DNA from: Cryphonectria parasitica EP155
Taxonomy: Eukaryota; Ascomycota; Sordariomycetes; Diaporthales; Cryphonectriaceae
Direction of reading: 5' to 3'
Assembly: GCF_011745365.1 (NCBI RefSeq)
Contig: NW_024468909.1
Location: 3,782,001-3,846,000 of the forward strand
Length of the DNA: 64,000 nucleotides
The notes under the pieces were generated by a model. That model was not told the DNA's origin. It saw only the letters and a program-made list of their open reading frames with translations, and did not search any database. A program made the position numbers and the translations under genes. Of the stretch, positions 42,115-53,751 are shown piece after piece. How positions within the stretch are numbered: the first letter of the stretch is position 1; each line of letters opens with the position of its first letter.

Positions 42115-44739
42115 ATGGTTGCTTTCGAAACTGTGCTGCTGAGTATTGGTCGATTCTCACTCCTTGGCGGCTGTTTGGGGGTTTCAGCGTGGCGCTGGAT
42201 ACAAGTATTTATGTACTACATAAGTGTATGTATTATTTTACTTGCTACCTCCGCAGCTCGTGATCTGACGTGGATCGAATTCTGTTTCTCCGTCCATACT
42301 GGTTGCCCACCATTCATTCATCTTGTCACGAGCACAAGAAATGCACCACATCTATTCTCGTGCTCATTGACCTGCATATCTCATACATAAGTAGGTGGTC
42401 AGAGGGAGTTTTGAAGGGGGTGGGCCTAGTCTGGTCATAGTCTGGTTAGTGATCGGACCCCCACCCACCCTCCATAGCCCCCTGAGACGGGCCTAGATCA
42501 TGGCAGGATTGCATTCTTTTGCAGCCAATCTGCAAGACTATTAAAGTTTGAAACAGGACTGCGTGGGGGGGAGGGGGGAGAGGCCTGTCTGAATAATTCA
42601 CTTGAGCCAGTAGAGCCAGAACAATCAGCCGCTCAGTTCAGTGAAATGTGGACCAATCCGTTTCTCTCTCTCGTCCCTCTCCAAGCAAGCCATCTCACAC
42701 ACCACCGTCGGCTGCTTTCCCCCCTTCATCTTCTCCTTTCACGGACGAGCGTGCACTAGAGCAGCTAGGTACTTTAAGTAGTCAGACCCATTTCGGGCCG
42801 TTTGCTGTACAACCCCATGAATGACGAATTGTCCTTGGCGGGAGTGAACCGAGTTCTTCTTCGCGCCGAAAGGGACGAGCCGCTGGGTGAGGAGATCAGC
42901 GGCTATGTAATGCTGTTATGGTGGGTTGTTATCTGTTCTACATGTATATTTATAAATACAAAAATGTTACCCTAGATCGGACGAACATGTTTCGTTTCCC
43001 GCATCGTCTTTCGGACAGATCAACAGAAGCTTATTTTCACTCACTTGCAGGACGTGCAAAGCAAAAAAGCTCCGATCGATTGACAGCCCACTGAATTAGA
43101 TTTCTGGGGCTCCACCGTCAACGTCAACGTGTTTTGGTTTGTGTTGGAGCCTGCTGGGCACGATGGAGGGGACCGGGGGCTACAACATCGCTCTGCATTT
43201 CGATACGATCTGCAATGTTGAAGATCGAGGTTTGATAAATCGGTGCCGAAATGTTCAAGACACTATAGTAGTACATGCTGCTACAATGTATGCTGCCCAA
43301 GTACCTCGTTAGCTACGCGCCCCGCTCGACAAGGTCTCTCCTCTTTCACAGTCTGGGGCGGAAACCCCTTGATTAATTACTTAGGAGTACGTGCCCTGGC
43401 GAACGGGACCTCGCATCCATGTGTGCCGCCCGTGCAGATGTGGCGTATTCCCCCACCCCTTCCCCCCCTCTGGTCTAGCACACCCACCAATTTGCACAGA
43501 CTTGCTTGTTTGACATTGATGTGTGGCGGACCTGATGATTGCCACGACACCACTCTGACTCTCTCTTCAGCTCATCTTGTTGCGTCAAGATATTCCGTCA
43601 GTCAGGACAACCCAAGCGCTGGCCAGGCTTGGCAATCGATGGATGAGTATCGCTATCTAAAAAATGACAGCCTAACCTTGTCGTTGGGAGGTTTCCAACA
43701 TGTGTGAACTCGGCATTGAATAATAATTAGTAAGAAGAGGAGGACGAGGAGGATCATATCATTCTCCAGCAATTCCAAGTCTGGCACAGCTTGGGAGCAG
43801 CATCCCTTATCATTCTGGCGTTCATGCGCCTCCTTCAAATCTAACCTTCTCGATCCTCTTTTTAGTCGGCTCCTCGGAACAACTTAGCTCTGACGGCGGT
43901 TTTTTATTTATTTATTATGGACCACTATCGCTACGGGTAATAAATGATGCAGGGGAGGCGGCTCGGATGCACGCCCCTTGCCCGTTTATGTAAATAAGCA
44001 AGCTCTAGAGCGCTTCAGCTCTGGCTTCCCCCTTCCTCCTCCCAGTTCTGGTAATGCACTCATCAGGGTGGGAGGGGGAGAGGGGTGCAGAATTGAGATT
44101 GGGTCTGTGGGCGGCGGCCCCCCTCCTTGTATCTTGCATCTGGCAAAGTACAACAAGTAGACATTGTAGTCGTTTTGCTTGATGCCAGTAGGATGATTGG
44201 ATATTGGCACCTTGCCCATCTCGGATGGGTAGGCTGCTCTGTTCCTACTACATAGACGAATGGTTGCCTTGTCTTCATACGACCTTCATTTTCATTTGTC
44301 CTTCTTGTCCTTTCCCTCTTGTCTTCCTATACTGGTTTTTCCTCATCCCTTCTTGACCCCTTCTTGACAGGCTTGACTTGCCGTCAACTTACGCTCCTTG
44401 ATTATTGGTCTCTTGAGAGATCATATTCCTTTCGCTCTTTTTCTCTTTCGTTTCGACGCACTCATTTGGCAAGCTGCTAAGCACCACCCGATCTCTGTGA
44501 CGATCACTGAACTCTGCCTGCATACACGATATCTTACTATTGTGTATATTGCAAACCCACAGTAGACAAAGCTTGACTTCTTACAGAGAACGATTCTTCT
44601 TCTTAGTACTGTATTTACAGAGAAATTCTTGAAACTTTTTCAGTGGATATTCACGATCATTTCCTGTCCCAGTGACAGTTTCATTTCTGCTCCGAAACAA
44701 GTCGAACAATCGTTCATTTTCAAGACTCACACACAAACC
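42115..44739. other. 2.6-kb spacer
   Basis: No gene is supported; the longest open frame (43243-43707) starts at a plain ATG but has no motif and biased Ser/Pro/Leu content typical of chance. The last 400 bases are pyrimidine-rich and should be the promoter and leader of the DUF1996 gene. Confidence 0.5.
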
Positions 44740-45138
44740 ATGAAATCTACGCCAATCATCGCAGCGGCTTTGGCCGCCACCGCCAGGGCAGCCCAGGACG
44801 AGCGAACCTTTGCCGTGCTGCGCTTTTACGGCGACGGGCCGCTCATGGAAGGCCGCGTCGACCCGATCGTCTCGCCCGGAAAGACATCGAGCCATGTCCA
44901 CACCATCCAGGGCGGATCCAACATTGGCATCAGTGCGACGGGGGAGGACCTGATGGACTCGAACTGCAGCAGCGCTCTGGTGGAGGGCGACAACAGCGCC
45001 TACTGGTTCCCCAAGCTTTATTTCTATGACAGCGACAACGATACGGTTGAGCCTGTGGATTTGTACTATGCCAACATCTACTACTTTTTTGAACGTACGT
45101 CTGTCGGATTTCCAGAAAGGGTTTCCCTTTTTTTTTTT

Positions 45139-45171
<33 letters not shown>

Positions 45172-46613
45172 GATACTTTGTTCTATTTGCATTGGTTTGG
45201 CTTGCTTCCACGCGAGGCTGATATAACACTTGTATTCTCTACTATCTTCTTAAGACAGACAGGAGAGAAATCTCTCCACAATCTTCTTCCATTTCTCCTA
45301 CTATACCAGAAGACTGACTCCTGAGGATCTCAATAGCCACCGATGACGATGTCGTCGCATTCCCTGTGGGACTGCAGATGACCAGCGGAAATGCCAGTCT
45401 TCGAGAGTGCCCCAACTTCTACGGATCTCTTCAGCTCGATTCGGGCAACTCTTCTGGTATTCAACCAACACAGTGGACATGCCCACGGTCGAGCTACGAG
45501 CCTGCGTCCTGGGAGTGGGCTTCTGTGTCGGATGGCTCGACGGCAGGTATTCAGGACCAAGGCAACCAAGGAGCTGGCCAGGGTTTCCCATTGTACGTTG
45601 AAATTTTTTAATTTTTTTTAACGGATTACAGGCACTCCCTCGCCTTATTTGTCTTGACCTGACTACACTTTTTTCTTTCTTTTCTCTCTCTTTCTGGAAC
45701 AGTCGTTGACTTTTTGAGTGACAATAGCGCCGAGTGTGATGGCCTCTATTCACCTCTACGCCAGGATCTTCACTTCCCGTCCTGCTACGACCCATCCAAG
45801 AGCCTGACCGACTACGAGAACAACATGGTCTTCCCGACCACAGACTACACCACCGGCAAGCAGAACTGCCCCACGGGCTTCACACACGTGCCCCACCTCT
45901 TCTTCGAGGCCTACTGGAACACCCAGGTCTTTGCGGACCGCTGGACCAGCAACTCTGGCTCGCAGCCCTTTGTCCTCTCCAACGGCGACCTGTCCGGCTG
46001 CTCGGCCCACGGCGACTTCATGGCCGCCTGGGACACCGAGGTGCTCCAGAACATCATCGACACCTGCAACGCGGGGGATATCGGCATGGACACTTGTCCT
46101 GGCGTCACGGTGCGCGACAAGAGCAGCACCTGCAACGTGGCGTCTCCGATCGAGGAGAACATTTACTCTGGGCTGGCGGCTCTGCCTGGTGATAACCCGC
46201 TCGTGGGGTGGGGCAAGTCGGAGGGTGGTGTTGGGGCGGCCAGCGCAGCCGTTGCGTCTTCTTCTTCTTCTTCTCCTTTGTTGAGCACAGCTGTTTCTGC
46301 CTCGGCGAGCAGCACTGTCATCTCGCCTACAGAGGGAGGCAGCGGTCCAGGCACCGTGTCGACTCCTGCTGCGTCACTGACTGCCACAAAGTCTGATGTT
46401 ATTTCTGCGGCACCGACATCAACGGAGGCGGCGGCGTCGACGATGATAACCACGACCCCTGTTGCGGTCGAGAGTGTGGATCCTGCATCGGCCTCTGCCC
46501 CGGCAGCCACGACGCTCGTCAAGCAGTGCAACAAGAAGAAGAGGAGATCGGATAGCAATGCGCATGTCCATGAACACATGGCTCGGCACCAGTCTCCCCA
46601 CCACCGGCACTAG
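44740..46613 (+). CDS. Secreted DUF1996 protein
   Basis: Model: exons 44740-45094, 45337-45592 and 45728-46613; 498 residues. A short signal peptide (MKSTPIIAAALAATARAAQ) precedes a DUF1996 domain: FAVLRFYGDGPLMEGRVDPI, SSHVHTIQGGSN, CSSALVEGDNSAYWFPKLYF, VVAFPVGLQM, then CDGLYSPLRQDLHFPSCYDP, FPTTDYTTGKQNCP, VPHLFFEAYWNT and a Cys-bearing end. Residues about 380-470 are Ser/Thr/Ala-rich, as in cell-wall-anchored or heavily O-glycosylated proteins, and the very end is His/Arg-rich. Function of DUF1996 is unknown; members are secreted fungal proteins. The acceptor at 45727 was preferred over the stronger-looking one at 45702, because only it keeps the frame and restores GFP-F-AECDG. Intron 1 contains a long T tract. 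Confidence 0.88.
45128..45170 (+). repeat. T11-CC-T30 tract in intron
   Basis: Eleven T, two C and thirty T within intron 1 of the DUF1996 gene. Such a run is prone to slippage and to sequencing-length error. Confidence 0.95.
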
Positions 46614-49600
46614 ATGGCCGCTGGACATAGTCGGCTTGCGTAGAATAGTTTTATTTTGTGCATCTGTCCAAGACAGGGAACCAGATTCGGACTTCACTTC
46701 ATTTGGGGACGATACAAATTTTATGACGGTGTTTTAAGAGGGGAGACACGGTTGTACATTACGGAAAAGAGGCTTGGGGAAATACAGATTGGGTCTGTTT
46801 AAAAAACAAGTTCTTGTGGAACTTGACCCGAACAACGCGCTGGTTGTCGAGCAGGTATTTTGACAGCCACTTCTTTCTGCAGGTGGATGGTCTCAGCTAT
46901 GTCTGAGTATACACGTATCCGAGATAGAAGATGTGCTTGAATCCAGACTTTCGATTCTACTTCGTATGATTGTGTGCCAATTTTTATCGCAGCCAGTCTG
47001 AACAACTATGTCAAATGTGATTTCGAATTGTCAATGTGCCCATATGCTAATTTTGAGTGATAACAACTTTTGCTCCTATCTTGGTCACGTAGACTGGCAT
47101 GTGCTTGCTGTTGAAAGTTGCTTGGTGTAGCAAGTTGTGCAAAGATATATGCTGGGCGTTTCCAAACCTTTGAGCTGTGGAATGTTATCATAGGATAGGC
47201 TTAGGATTGAAGGCATCAATGTATTAATGGTAAGCCTCGCACTGTACTTACTCATCACTTGACAAGCAAAACCAATATCCCAAACCCTCCAAGCTCCAGA
47301 GTATGTCTGTTGATCATGTCCCTGAAAATCGCCTTTCCCACAAACTAGTGGCACATACATTGAGTGAACGCACATCCATAGGTAAACTTTACGCCAGGCA
47401 CACGTAGTGGTGTGTGGTCCAATGAGATTCCGTTCCTGGCACAGAAAAAGGTGCCGAGGCATCACCAGCTCAGATCAGATGAATTAGTCTGGCTATTGTA
47501 GATGGACCTTGGTAGATCTCGACTTTCTAAATTCAATCACGTGTTGGAGAAGAGCGGTCTGACTCTGGGTCTCGAGATACAGTATTATTAATTGCCCAAT
47601 ACCACTATAACACTCACTCATCAGGAAACTAATGGAATCGAGGAGACGCATCCAAGGTTCTTTCATGATGTTTTCTTACCATTTATGACAGAACAATAGC
47701 TGTTGTATTATGATATTTCTACCTACTAACAAATACCATGAGGCCACGTACAAAACCAGAGGTTCGAGGGGAATAGTTCTATAACCTTCGGCCAATATTA
47801 TACTTGCCGAGACACACGTTACTTCGAAAGACTACAGGGGCAGATCAACCCCTCTTCCCTACTTTCCAAGGTCTTGTGCTCCTCGGTGGCTTCTCAGCCA
47901 AAGGAACTGAGCAGATGACCCCTCGAGAGAGGAAGCGGGCACCACCCTTCTGACCTCAGGCTGAGCACGCCACGCCAAAAAAACACCTTGTCTGGTTGCT
48001 TTCATGACGTTATTCCCGCCAGCCCCAAAACATGAGTAAGAAAGCCATTTGGGGGCGTTGTCTGTCCATGGGTCCGGACCGTCATCAACGGGACCCCTGT
48101 GCGGATCTGCGAGTGATCTGTCATTGTATGATTGGGGAAAGGGGAAAGGGAGGGGGTTCTTGAGTATGGACAGGCTGGAGGCCAAAAGCTGACATGGATA
48201 TGTTCTTTTGTTTCACTGGTCAGTTTTGGTCTGCAGTCGGCGAGTAAGAAACCTTGGAGAGACCCGGGGATTTTCTGTTGTGAAGAGTGCAGTAGTGCTC
48301 ATCTGATGGTCCAGACAGGCCGTCGAGGGGCTCGTCATCACAAGCTTAACCAACAAGTTTAAAAAAGAGTACCACCAGGGGGGTCTTGTAAGGTGGAAGA
48401 GAGGAGAACGTAGTACATGTGTTGCCCCCCTCTAGTCGGAGATCACCATTCATCTCCCCGCCAGCGAACCAAAATTTCAGTGGAATTATATCCTTCATGC
48501 TGCATGTTGCTGACTTGGAGGAATTATTACCAGGAATGCAGCAAAGTCCAAGAGATCGATCTGTTAATCAATCTCCCAGACGCCTTTCGATTGATTAAAA
48601 AAGAAGAAGAAAACCCTCCGCAACTACCTATCAAGTGCCGGCATAAGGCTTGCCTGAAGACAGGGGAGATATTCGATAGTTGAGTCCGGGTATTCCCGTG
48701 ATCAATCATGTGGCTTGCCAAAGACAAGTCGTATCTAAAGTACTTACTTACTTGTCAGGACGTTGCATTTACAACCCTTGGAAAATGCACGTCACACCAC
48801 TCCCACACCTCCTTGTTTTCTTTTTCTTGTTCCCTCTTCTACTTCTTTTTCTCCTTCTTCTCTGACAAGATTCTTGCATGCTTACATGCATACTAAGTGC
48901 TTTCAAGTTCACTTTCTTAGACTAATCATATGTCCTTTTCCCCTCCATCATCATCATCATCAGCAGCATCATCCTGCTTCTTCGGAGCAACCCATCCAAA
49001 AAGACCTGACAAGTCACGGCACGCCATGTTTCCCCTCCGGCCCTTCGGAAGAGGATGCATATCTTGTGCATCCTATCACGACACCGGACTTTGCGGGTAA
49101 CACAGGCTTACCCTGCAGGACTTGCAGCTAGTTGTTGTTGAGTTGTTGGGGGGTGCCATGTCACCGCCACCCTTCTTTGGTCTCGTGGGGTGCGGATTCC
49201 TTTCTTTTCCTCTTGAGAAGTGCGAAGATGACGGGATCGACCGTCGCCCAGTGTATAGTGTGAGAGGGCCTTTTGGGCCACCTGGTTCTGTAGAATGACT
49301 CGGCAAGGTCATTGTGAGCAGCTATTAGGTAAGAGAGAACATTCCTACCCCTCGACCTTCACCACCCAGGTGTCTCTCGTCTTACAGCGCTGGTGGAGTC
49401 TCTCACACCTCTTCAACGAGTCTCGGGTCCATAGACTGCCTGCCACACGACCACGAAGCCATCCAGACACCGATACTTCGGCAGGCATGACGCTGCTGTC
49501 CCGAACCGTCACCCCCCCCCCCCCTCCTCAACACCCTCTCTGTCTCTCTCTCTCTCTCTCTTTTTCCTTTACTTTGCCTGGTGGCCCAAGCAGCAGCTGT

Positions 49601-50134
49601 CGCCCCGATTCGTGCGTTGGGCACCACAGACCTATTATGACATATGCAAGACATGCCGATCCAACCTCGGCCCTTCTGATCTGTTGACTATACTTACATA
49701 TTATTACTTCTAAGCACCTTAATGACTATTAGGGTGGAGGGAGGGAGGAGGGGATGGGACGTCAGTGCTCGGCCGTGCGCCTCAAGAAGAAATACCACCT
49801 ACACAGCTGTGGGATCGGCGAGGGCCATGCCGTCATTGAGGCCCTGTCTACATGCTCACGAGAACAGGATTTCCGGAGGCGGACAATGGGGGAAAAGCAT
49901 GCGGTGTTACTTTACTTAAAAGGAGGTGGTTTGGATGTTCTTCACGGACACAAACACCTTCAAGGGATCTTACAATCAGCTATTTACTAGTACTCTCAGC
50001 CTGTGCCTCGAGTCTTTGATCCGAAGTGCTGCAGAAGACCAAAATTTCCTTTCTTAGTTGTTGCATGAAGAAGCTGTATGCTTCTGGTCTATCATTTCAG
50101 GCCCAAAGCTTCTTTAACTTTTCCTACATCAGCT
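46614..50134. other. 3.5-kb spacer
   Basis: No gene is supported. Simple tracts include a C13-14 run near 49511-49524 followed by CT repeats at 49541-49562, and short CAT repeats at about 48947-48972. The right end carries the promoter of the GH43-like gene. Confidence 0.5.
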
Positions 50135-51364
50135 ATGGCATCACGTTCTAGACTCGCTGTTCTGGGCTTTATAGCCTCGCTATCTGAGTCTGTCCTCGGA
50201 GCACCGTTCGAATCTTCTTCGAGGGTGTCTCACGATAAGAGGGCAGAACTGCTGGCCATCAACACGAACTTTCCTGATCCAGCCATCGAACAGGCAAGTA
50301 GGAAGTTATTTGTCTACTCTTCTTTCCTTCTTCTCCAAAAGTCCTCAGTGCTGATGAAAAAGAAAAAAAAAAAAAATAGGCATGGGACGGCACATGGTAT
50401 GCCTTTGCCACCACAGGCAACGGCTACAATATCCAGGTGGCCACGGCCAGCACACCAGACGGGCCCTGGACCTGGCTGGAGCAAGATGCCCTCCCCACTA
50501 GCGGTGCCTGGACCTCTGGCGTCGACAATTGGGCACCAGATGTCAAGAGGATGCCGCCAGAGTCGCAGAGTCTTTACATCATGACGTACTCGGGTGAGCT
50601 GGCGAGCGATACGGCCCACCACTGTGTAGGCATTGCAACCTCGCATAACATCGCGGGCCCGTATACACCGCAGGACACTCCTGTCATCTGCCCCGATGTT
50701 GCCAGCACGGGTGGCGCCATAGACTCTTCCATGTACTATGATGAGCCCAATAACAAGCGTTACCTTGTCTACAAGGAGTAAGTCTCTCTCTCTCTCTCTC
50801 TTTTGTGAATAATCTCCTCAGGTCAGGTCCTCCACGATTACAATTAGACCACTATTTTGTACAAGTTCTTTTCAAGTTACTTACGCTCAACTTTTTTTCA
50901 AAAGGGACGGCAACAGTGTAGGCAACGGAGGAGACTGCGGAAACAGCGTAGCCCCCGTCCACGCCACCCCCATCATGCTCCAGGAGATGGACGTCAACGA
51001 CTGGATCACCCCCGTAGGCGAACCCGTCGAGCTTCTCGACCGCGAGTCCGAGGATGGCCCGCTTATTGAGGCGCCCTACATCATCGGCACCTCCGACGGC
51101 CACTATATCCTCTTCTACAGCAGCTGGTGCTTCACCGACCCGGCCTACGACGTCAAGTATGCCGTCGCCACCAGCATCACGGGCCCGTACACGCGCATGG
51201 GCGAGCTGCTGGCCACGGGCGACTATGGACTCACGAGCCCTGGTGGCGCGAGCTCGGACCCCGGCGGCAGTGTGCTGCTGTTCCATGCCAATTGCGATGC
51301 TGGGCGGTGTCTGCATACCGTGGACATTACTATCTCGGCTGGGGTCGTCACTGTTACTTCTTGA
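50135..51364 (+). CDS. Secreted GH43-family glycoside hydrolase
   Basis: Model: exons 50135-50293, 50380-50777 and 50905-51364; 338 residues. A signal peptide (about 1-23, MASRSRLAVLGFIASLSESV, cleavage after LGA) precedes a five-bladed beta-propeller of the GH43/GH62 clan. The three catalytic acids are visible: general base Asp48 in NFPDPAIEQ, pKa-modulating Asp168 in GGAIDSSMYYDE, and general acid Glu241 in LIEAPYIIG. Family phrases GTWYAFATTGNGYNIQVATA, SGVDNWAPDVKRM and YILFYSSW are present. GH43 enzymes cleave arabinose or xylose linkages in plant hemicellulose and pectin; the exact substrate cannot be told. Intron 1 begins GCAAGT, a GC-AG intron, the only choice that gives Q-AWDGTWYAF in frame. 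It has no obvious carbohydrate-binding module. Confidence 0.9.
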
Positions 51365-52122
51365 TTTCTTCTTCTTCTTCTTCTTCTTCTTCTTCTCTGG
51401 AAAGTTGATGGTTGCTGATATGCTTTCCTTTATTTTTTGTTTATTTTTCATATGTATCACGTGAGGGTGCTGCTCTGGAAGTATTTACTTGTGTGGGATA
51501 AACGTTCATGACTGTCATGATTTTGCCGTTGCTTTTACTGATCCAGATACCCCGGACTTTCGTTTTAGGTGGATAGACACTCGAGATGAGGACGATGCAG
51601 TTGTTACTTTATACTTTCTTAGCAAATTTCTGTTGAGCTCAAAGACAATTTGTGGCACTGATTATGATGAGCTCAAAAGAAGCCGGGGAGGGCACTTTGT
51701 CAGATAAAAAAAAAAAAATTAAGCAAGAAAAAAAGTAAATACTAGAGGTAAAGATATATCTATTAAAGAACGAACTCCAGAACGGACATAGCTCCAAGTG
51801 AATCAAAATTCAGAATTGCGGTAGCGCTTAATCTAGATGAAACTCCTCCCAAATAGCAAAAAAGATCGCCTGTCGTGAATGTTGCTAATGATAACAATGA
51901 AAATAACGAAACCATACCAATTCAGCCAGTCCATCTCAGCATAAGAGGGTCTGGTAATAGTGATATCATCACGACCTCCAGTCGTCATTCCCAGAACCTC
52001 TCCACAGCCTCTGGCCTCTGGGAAATCCAAACCCATCCATGAATCTATAACAAACCCAAAAATTCCCTGAGTACAAGGCGATGCAGCCTGCCGCATCACC
52101 GCCCTCCTCCCCGATTGCCACC
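51365..52122. other. Spacer between convergent genes
   Basis: This holds the 3' ends of the GH43-like gene and the Ost-alpha-like gene. An A12 run lies at about 51707-51718. No gene is supported. Confidence 0.5.
51368..51397 (+). repeat. (TTC)n repeat after GH43 stop codon
   Basis: About nine TTC units immediately downstream of the stop codon, in the likely 3' untranslated region. Confidence 0.9.
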
Positions 52123-53751
52123 CTAGCCATGATAGCCAATTCCACCAGCACCTCCTCCATATGCTCCTCTGCCGTAGCCCTCATAACTGGTGCGCTGGTC
52201 TCCCAGGCCAGGGCTCTGCTCGTAGACATACGCGCCCCTGCCAGACCCTCCGGCCTTCCTGCTTTCAGAGAACATGGTAAACGAGAAGACGATGGCATGG
52301 ATCAGCTCCATGGGGTTCCAGACCCAGACCCACGCCTTGATACCCAAGGGTCCTCCCTGGTAGCGGATCGGGCGGTTCTGAGGCGGGTTGGCATTGCCCA
52401 CCACAGGACGCATCTCCTCCAGGTCATTATCGACGGTGGCGGCGAAAGCGGTGGCAGGAGTATGAGAAAGATGGTAGGACGTGACGTCGTAGGCCCAGTG
52501 GAAGAAGATGCTGAAGGGGACCATGAGGAGGCAGTTGATGAGCATGGGGATGCCGACGGTCATGTCAGAGTAGCTGAGCTGGGAGGTCGGGGCGAGAGGG
52601 GAAGGGCTGATGCCGTTGAGGATCATAAAGATGATCTGCAGGACGAAGTTGAGGAAGACGAGGAGCTTGAAGGCGAGGAGCTTGGCGAGGGGCTTGTGAC
52701 TCGAGAGTTCGCTACGGAGGGCCTTGTAAAATTGGAGGACGGACATGACGGCCACGAAGAGAGAGAGGAAGTGTATGATGTTCAACTGCGTGGAGGAGGG
52801 GAAGAGAAAAAACCCGGCAAGACATGTCAGCTAATCGGAATCCCTTTGAACACATACGAACATCCAGTTGTGACATTCTTGGCCGCAAAAGGCGAAGGAG
52901 GAGAAGGAGAAGAGATCCAAACTTACCCACAAGTGCGCAAAGTACGGCTTATTGCTGGTCAGGCAGTAAACCTTGGCCGCCTGGGTGATGCAAGTAAAGA
53001 TGCCAATGAGGATCGAGACAGGAGTGAACTGGAAGATGGCGATCCATTTCCTCTGCCACGTACAAATGTTCAGTCAGCATACTTTTATCAATCACATCCC
53101 CCATTGCAATCTCGCATAACAATAAAGACCTTTGACCTACCCTGTACCAGGTCAACCCATCCTGGGCTGAGGAGGCACCACCATTCCTTCTTTTTTTCTT
53201 GGCGGGCACCTTGAGCGCTGCAAAGAAGGTATCACGCTCGTTGCCATTGGGCGAGACCAATTCGCACAGCAGGAGAAAGAAGTTGCCGAGGGCCACCGCC
53301 TGTGCCAGATCCGTCCATGGGTGTAGGTAGACGTATGCTTCGGGAGCGACCACGGAGAGGAAACAGAGTATGCCGTATACGGGAATTAAGAGGCAGATGC
53401 GCATGATCCTATTATCCATTGTCACGGTGTTCTTGTCAGCCAAGGCGATTTTCTCTCTCTCTCTCTCTTTCTTCCTTTCAAAGAAACGCACTCGATGGGT
53501 GGAGGAAAGACTGGACTGGACTGAACTGACTTGAGCTGCTCATTCGGCTTACTGAGGTGCATTGCATGGTTTGCCATGAGTATGAAGATAGAAAGACACG
53601 AGAAGGCGACGGCGGCGCCTGAGATAACGAGGTTGAGTTTGTGAAAGGTCCAGGACCCGGTGATGGGATCGGTCTTGGACTCATATAAGGAGAGTGTTGG
53701 GCATGTGTGGTTGGAGGAGCTGCTGCCCCCTAAGGATTTAAAAATGCCCAT
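52123..53751 (-). CDS. Ost-alpha/TMEM184-like membrane protein
   Basis: Model on the minus strand: exons 53751-53531, 53408-53141, 53052-52927 and 52785-52123; 425 residues. Seven hydrophobic helices span residues about 35-330: KLNLVISGAAVAFSCLSIFILM, RICLLIPVYGILCFLSVVAP, ALGNFFLLLCELVSP, AIFQFTPVSILIGIFTCITQA, IIHFLSLFVAVMSVLQFYKAL, LLVFLNFVLQIIFMILNGI and MLINCLLMVPFSIFFHWAYD. This, with the PEAYVYLHPW segment, matches the organic solute transporter alpha/TMEM184 (DUF300) family. Animal Ost-alpha exports bile salts with Ost-beta; fungal members have no settled function and likely sit in the plasma or vacuolar membrane. The C-terminal 100 residues are cytosolic, ending in a Gly/Tyr-rich stretch. 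All introns have consensus ends and CTRAC-type branch sites. Confidence 0.88.

Noticed and set aside
45547..45702. Alternative intron 2 of the DUF1996 gene (GTATTC to CAG)
   Set aside because: It keeps the frame but removes the conserved GFP segment; 45593-45727 keeps both the frame and the family motif.
38645..51364. Biosynthetic or degradative gene cluster of amidohydrolase, DUF1996 and GH43 genes
   Set aside because: The genes are 2.6-3.5 kb apart, share no visible regulatory motif, and no backbone enzyme or dedicated transporter lies among them.
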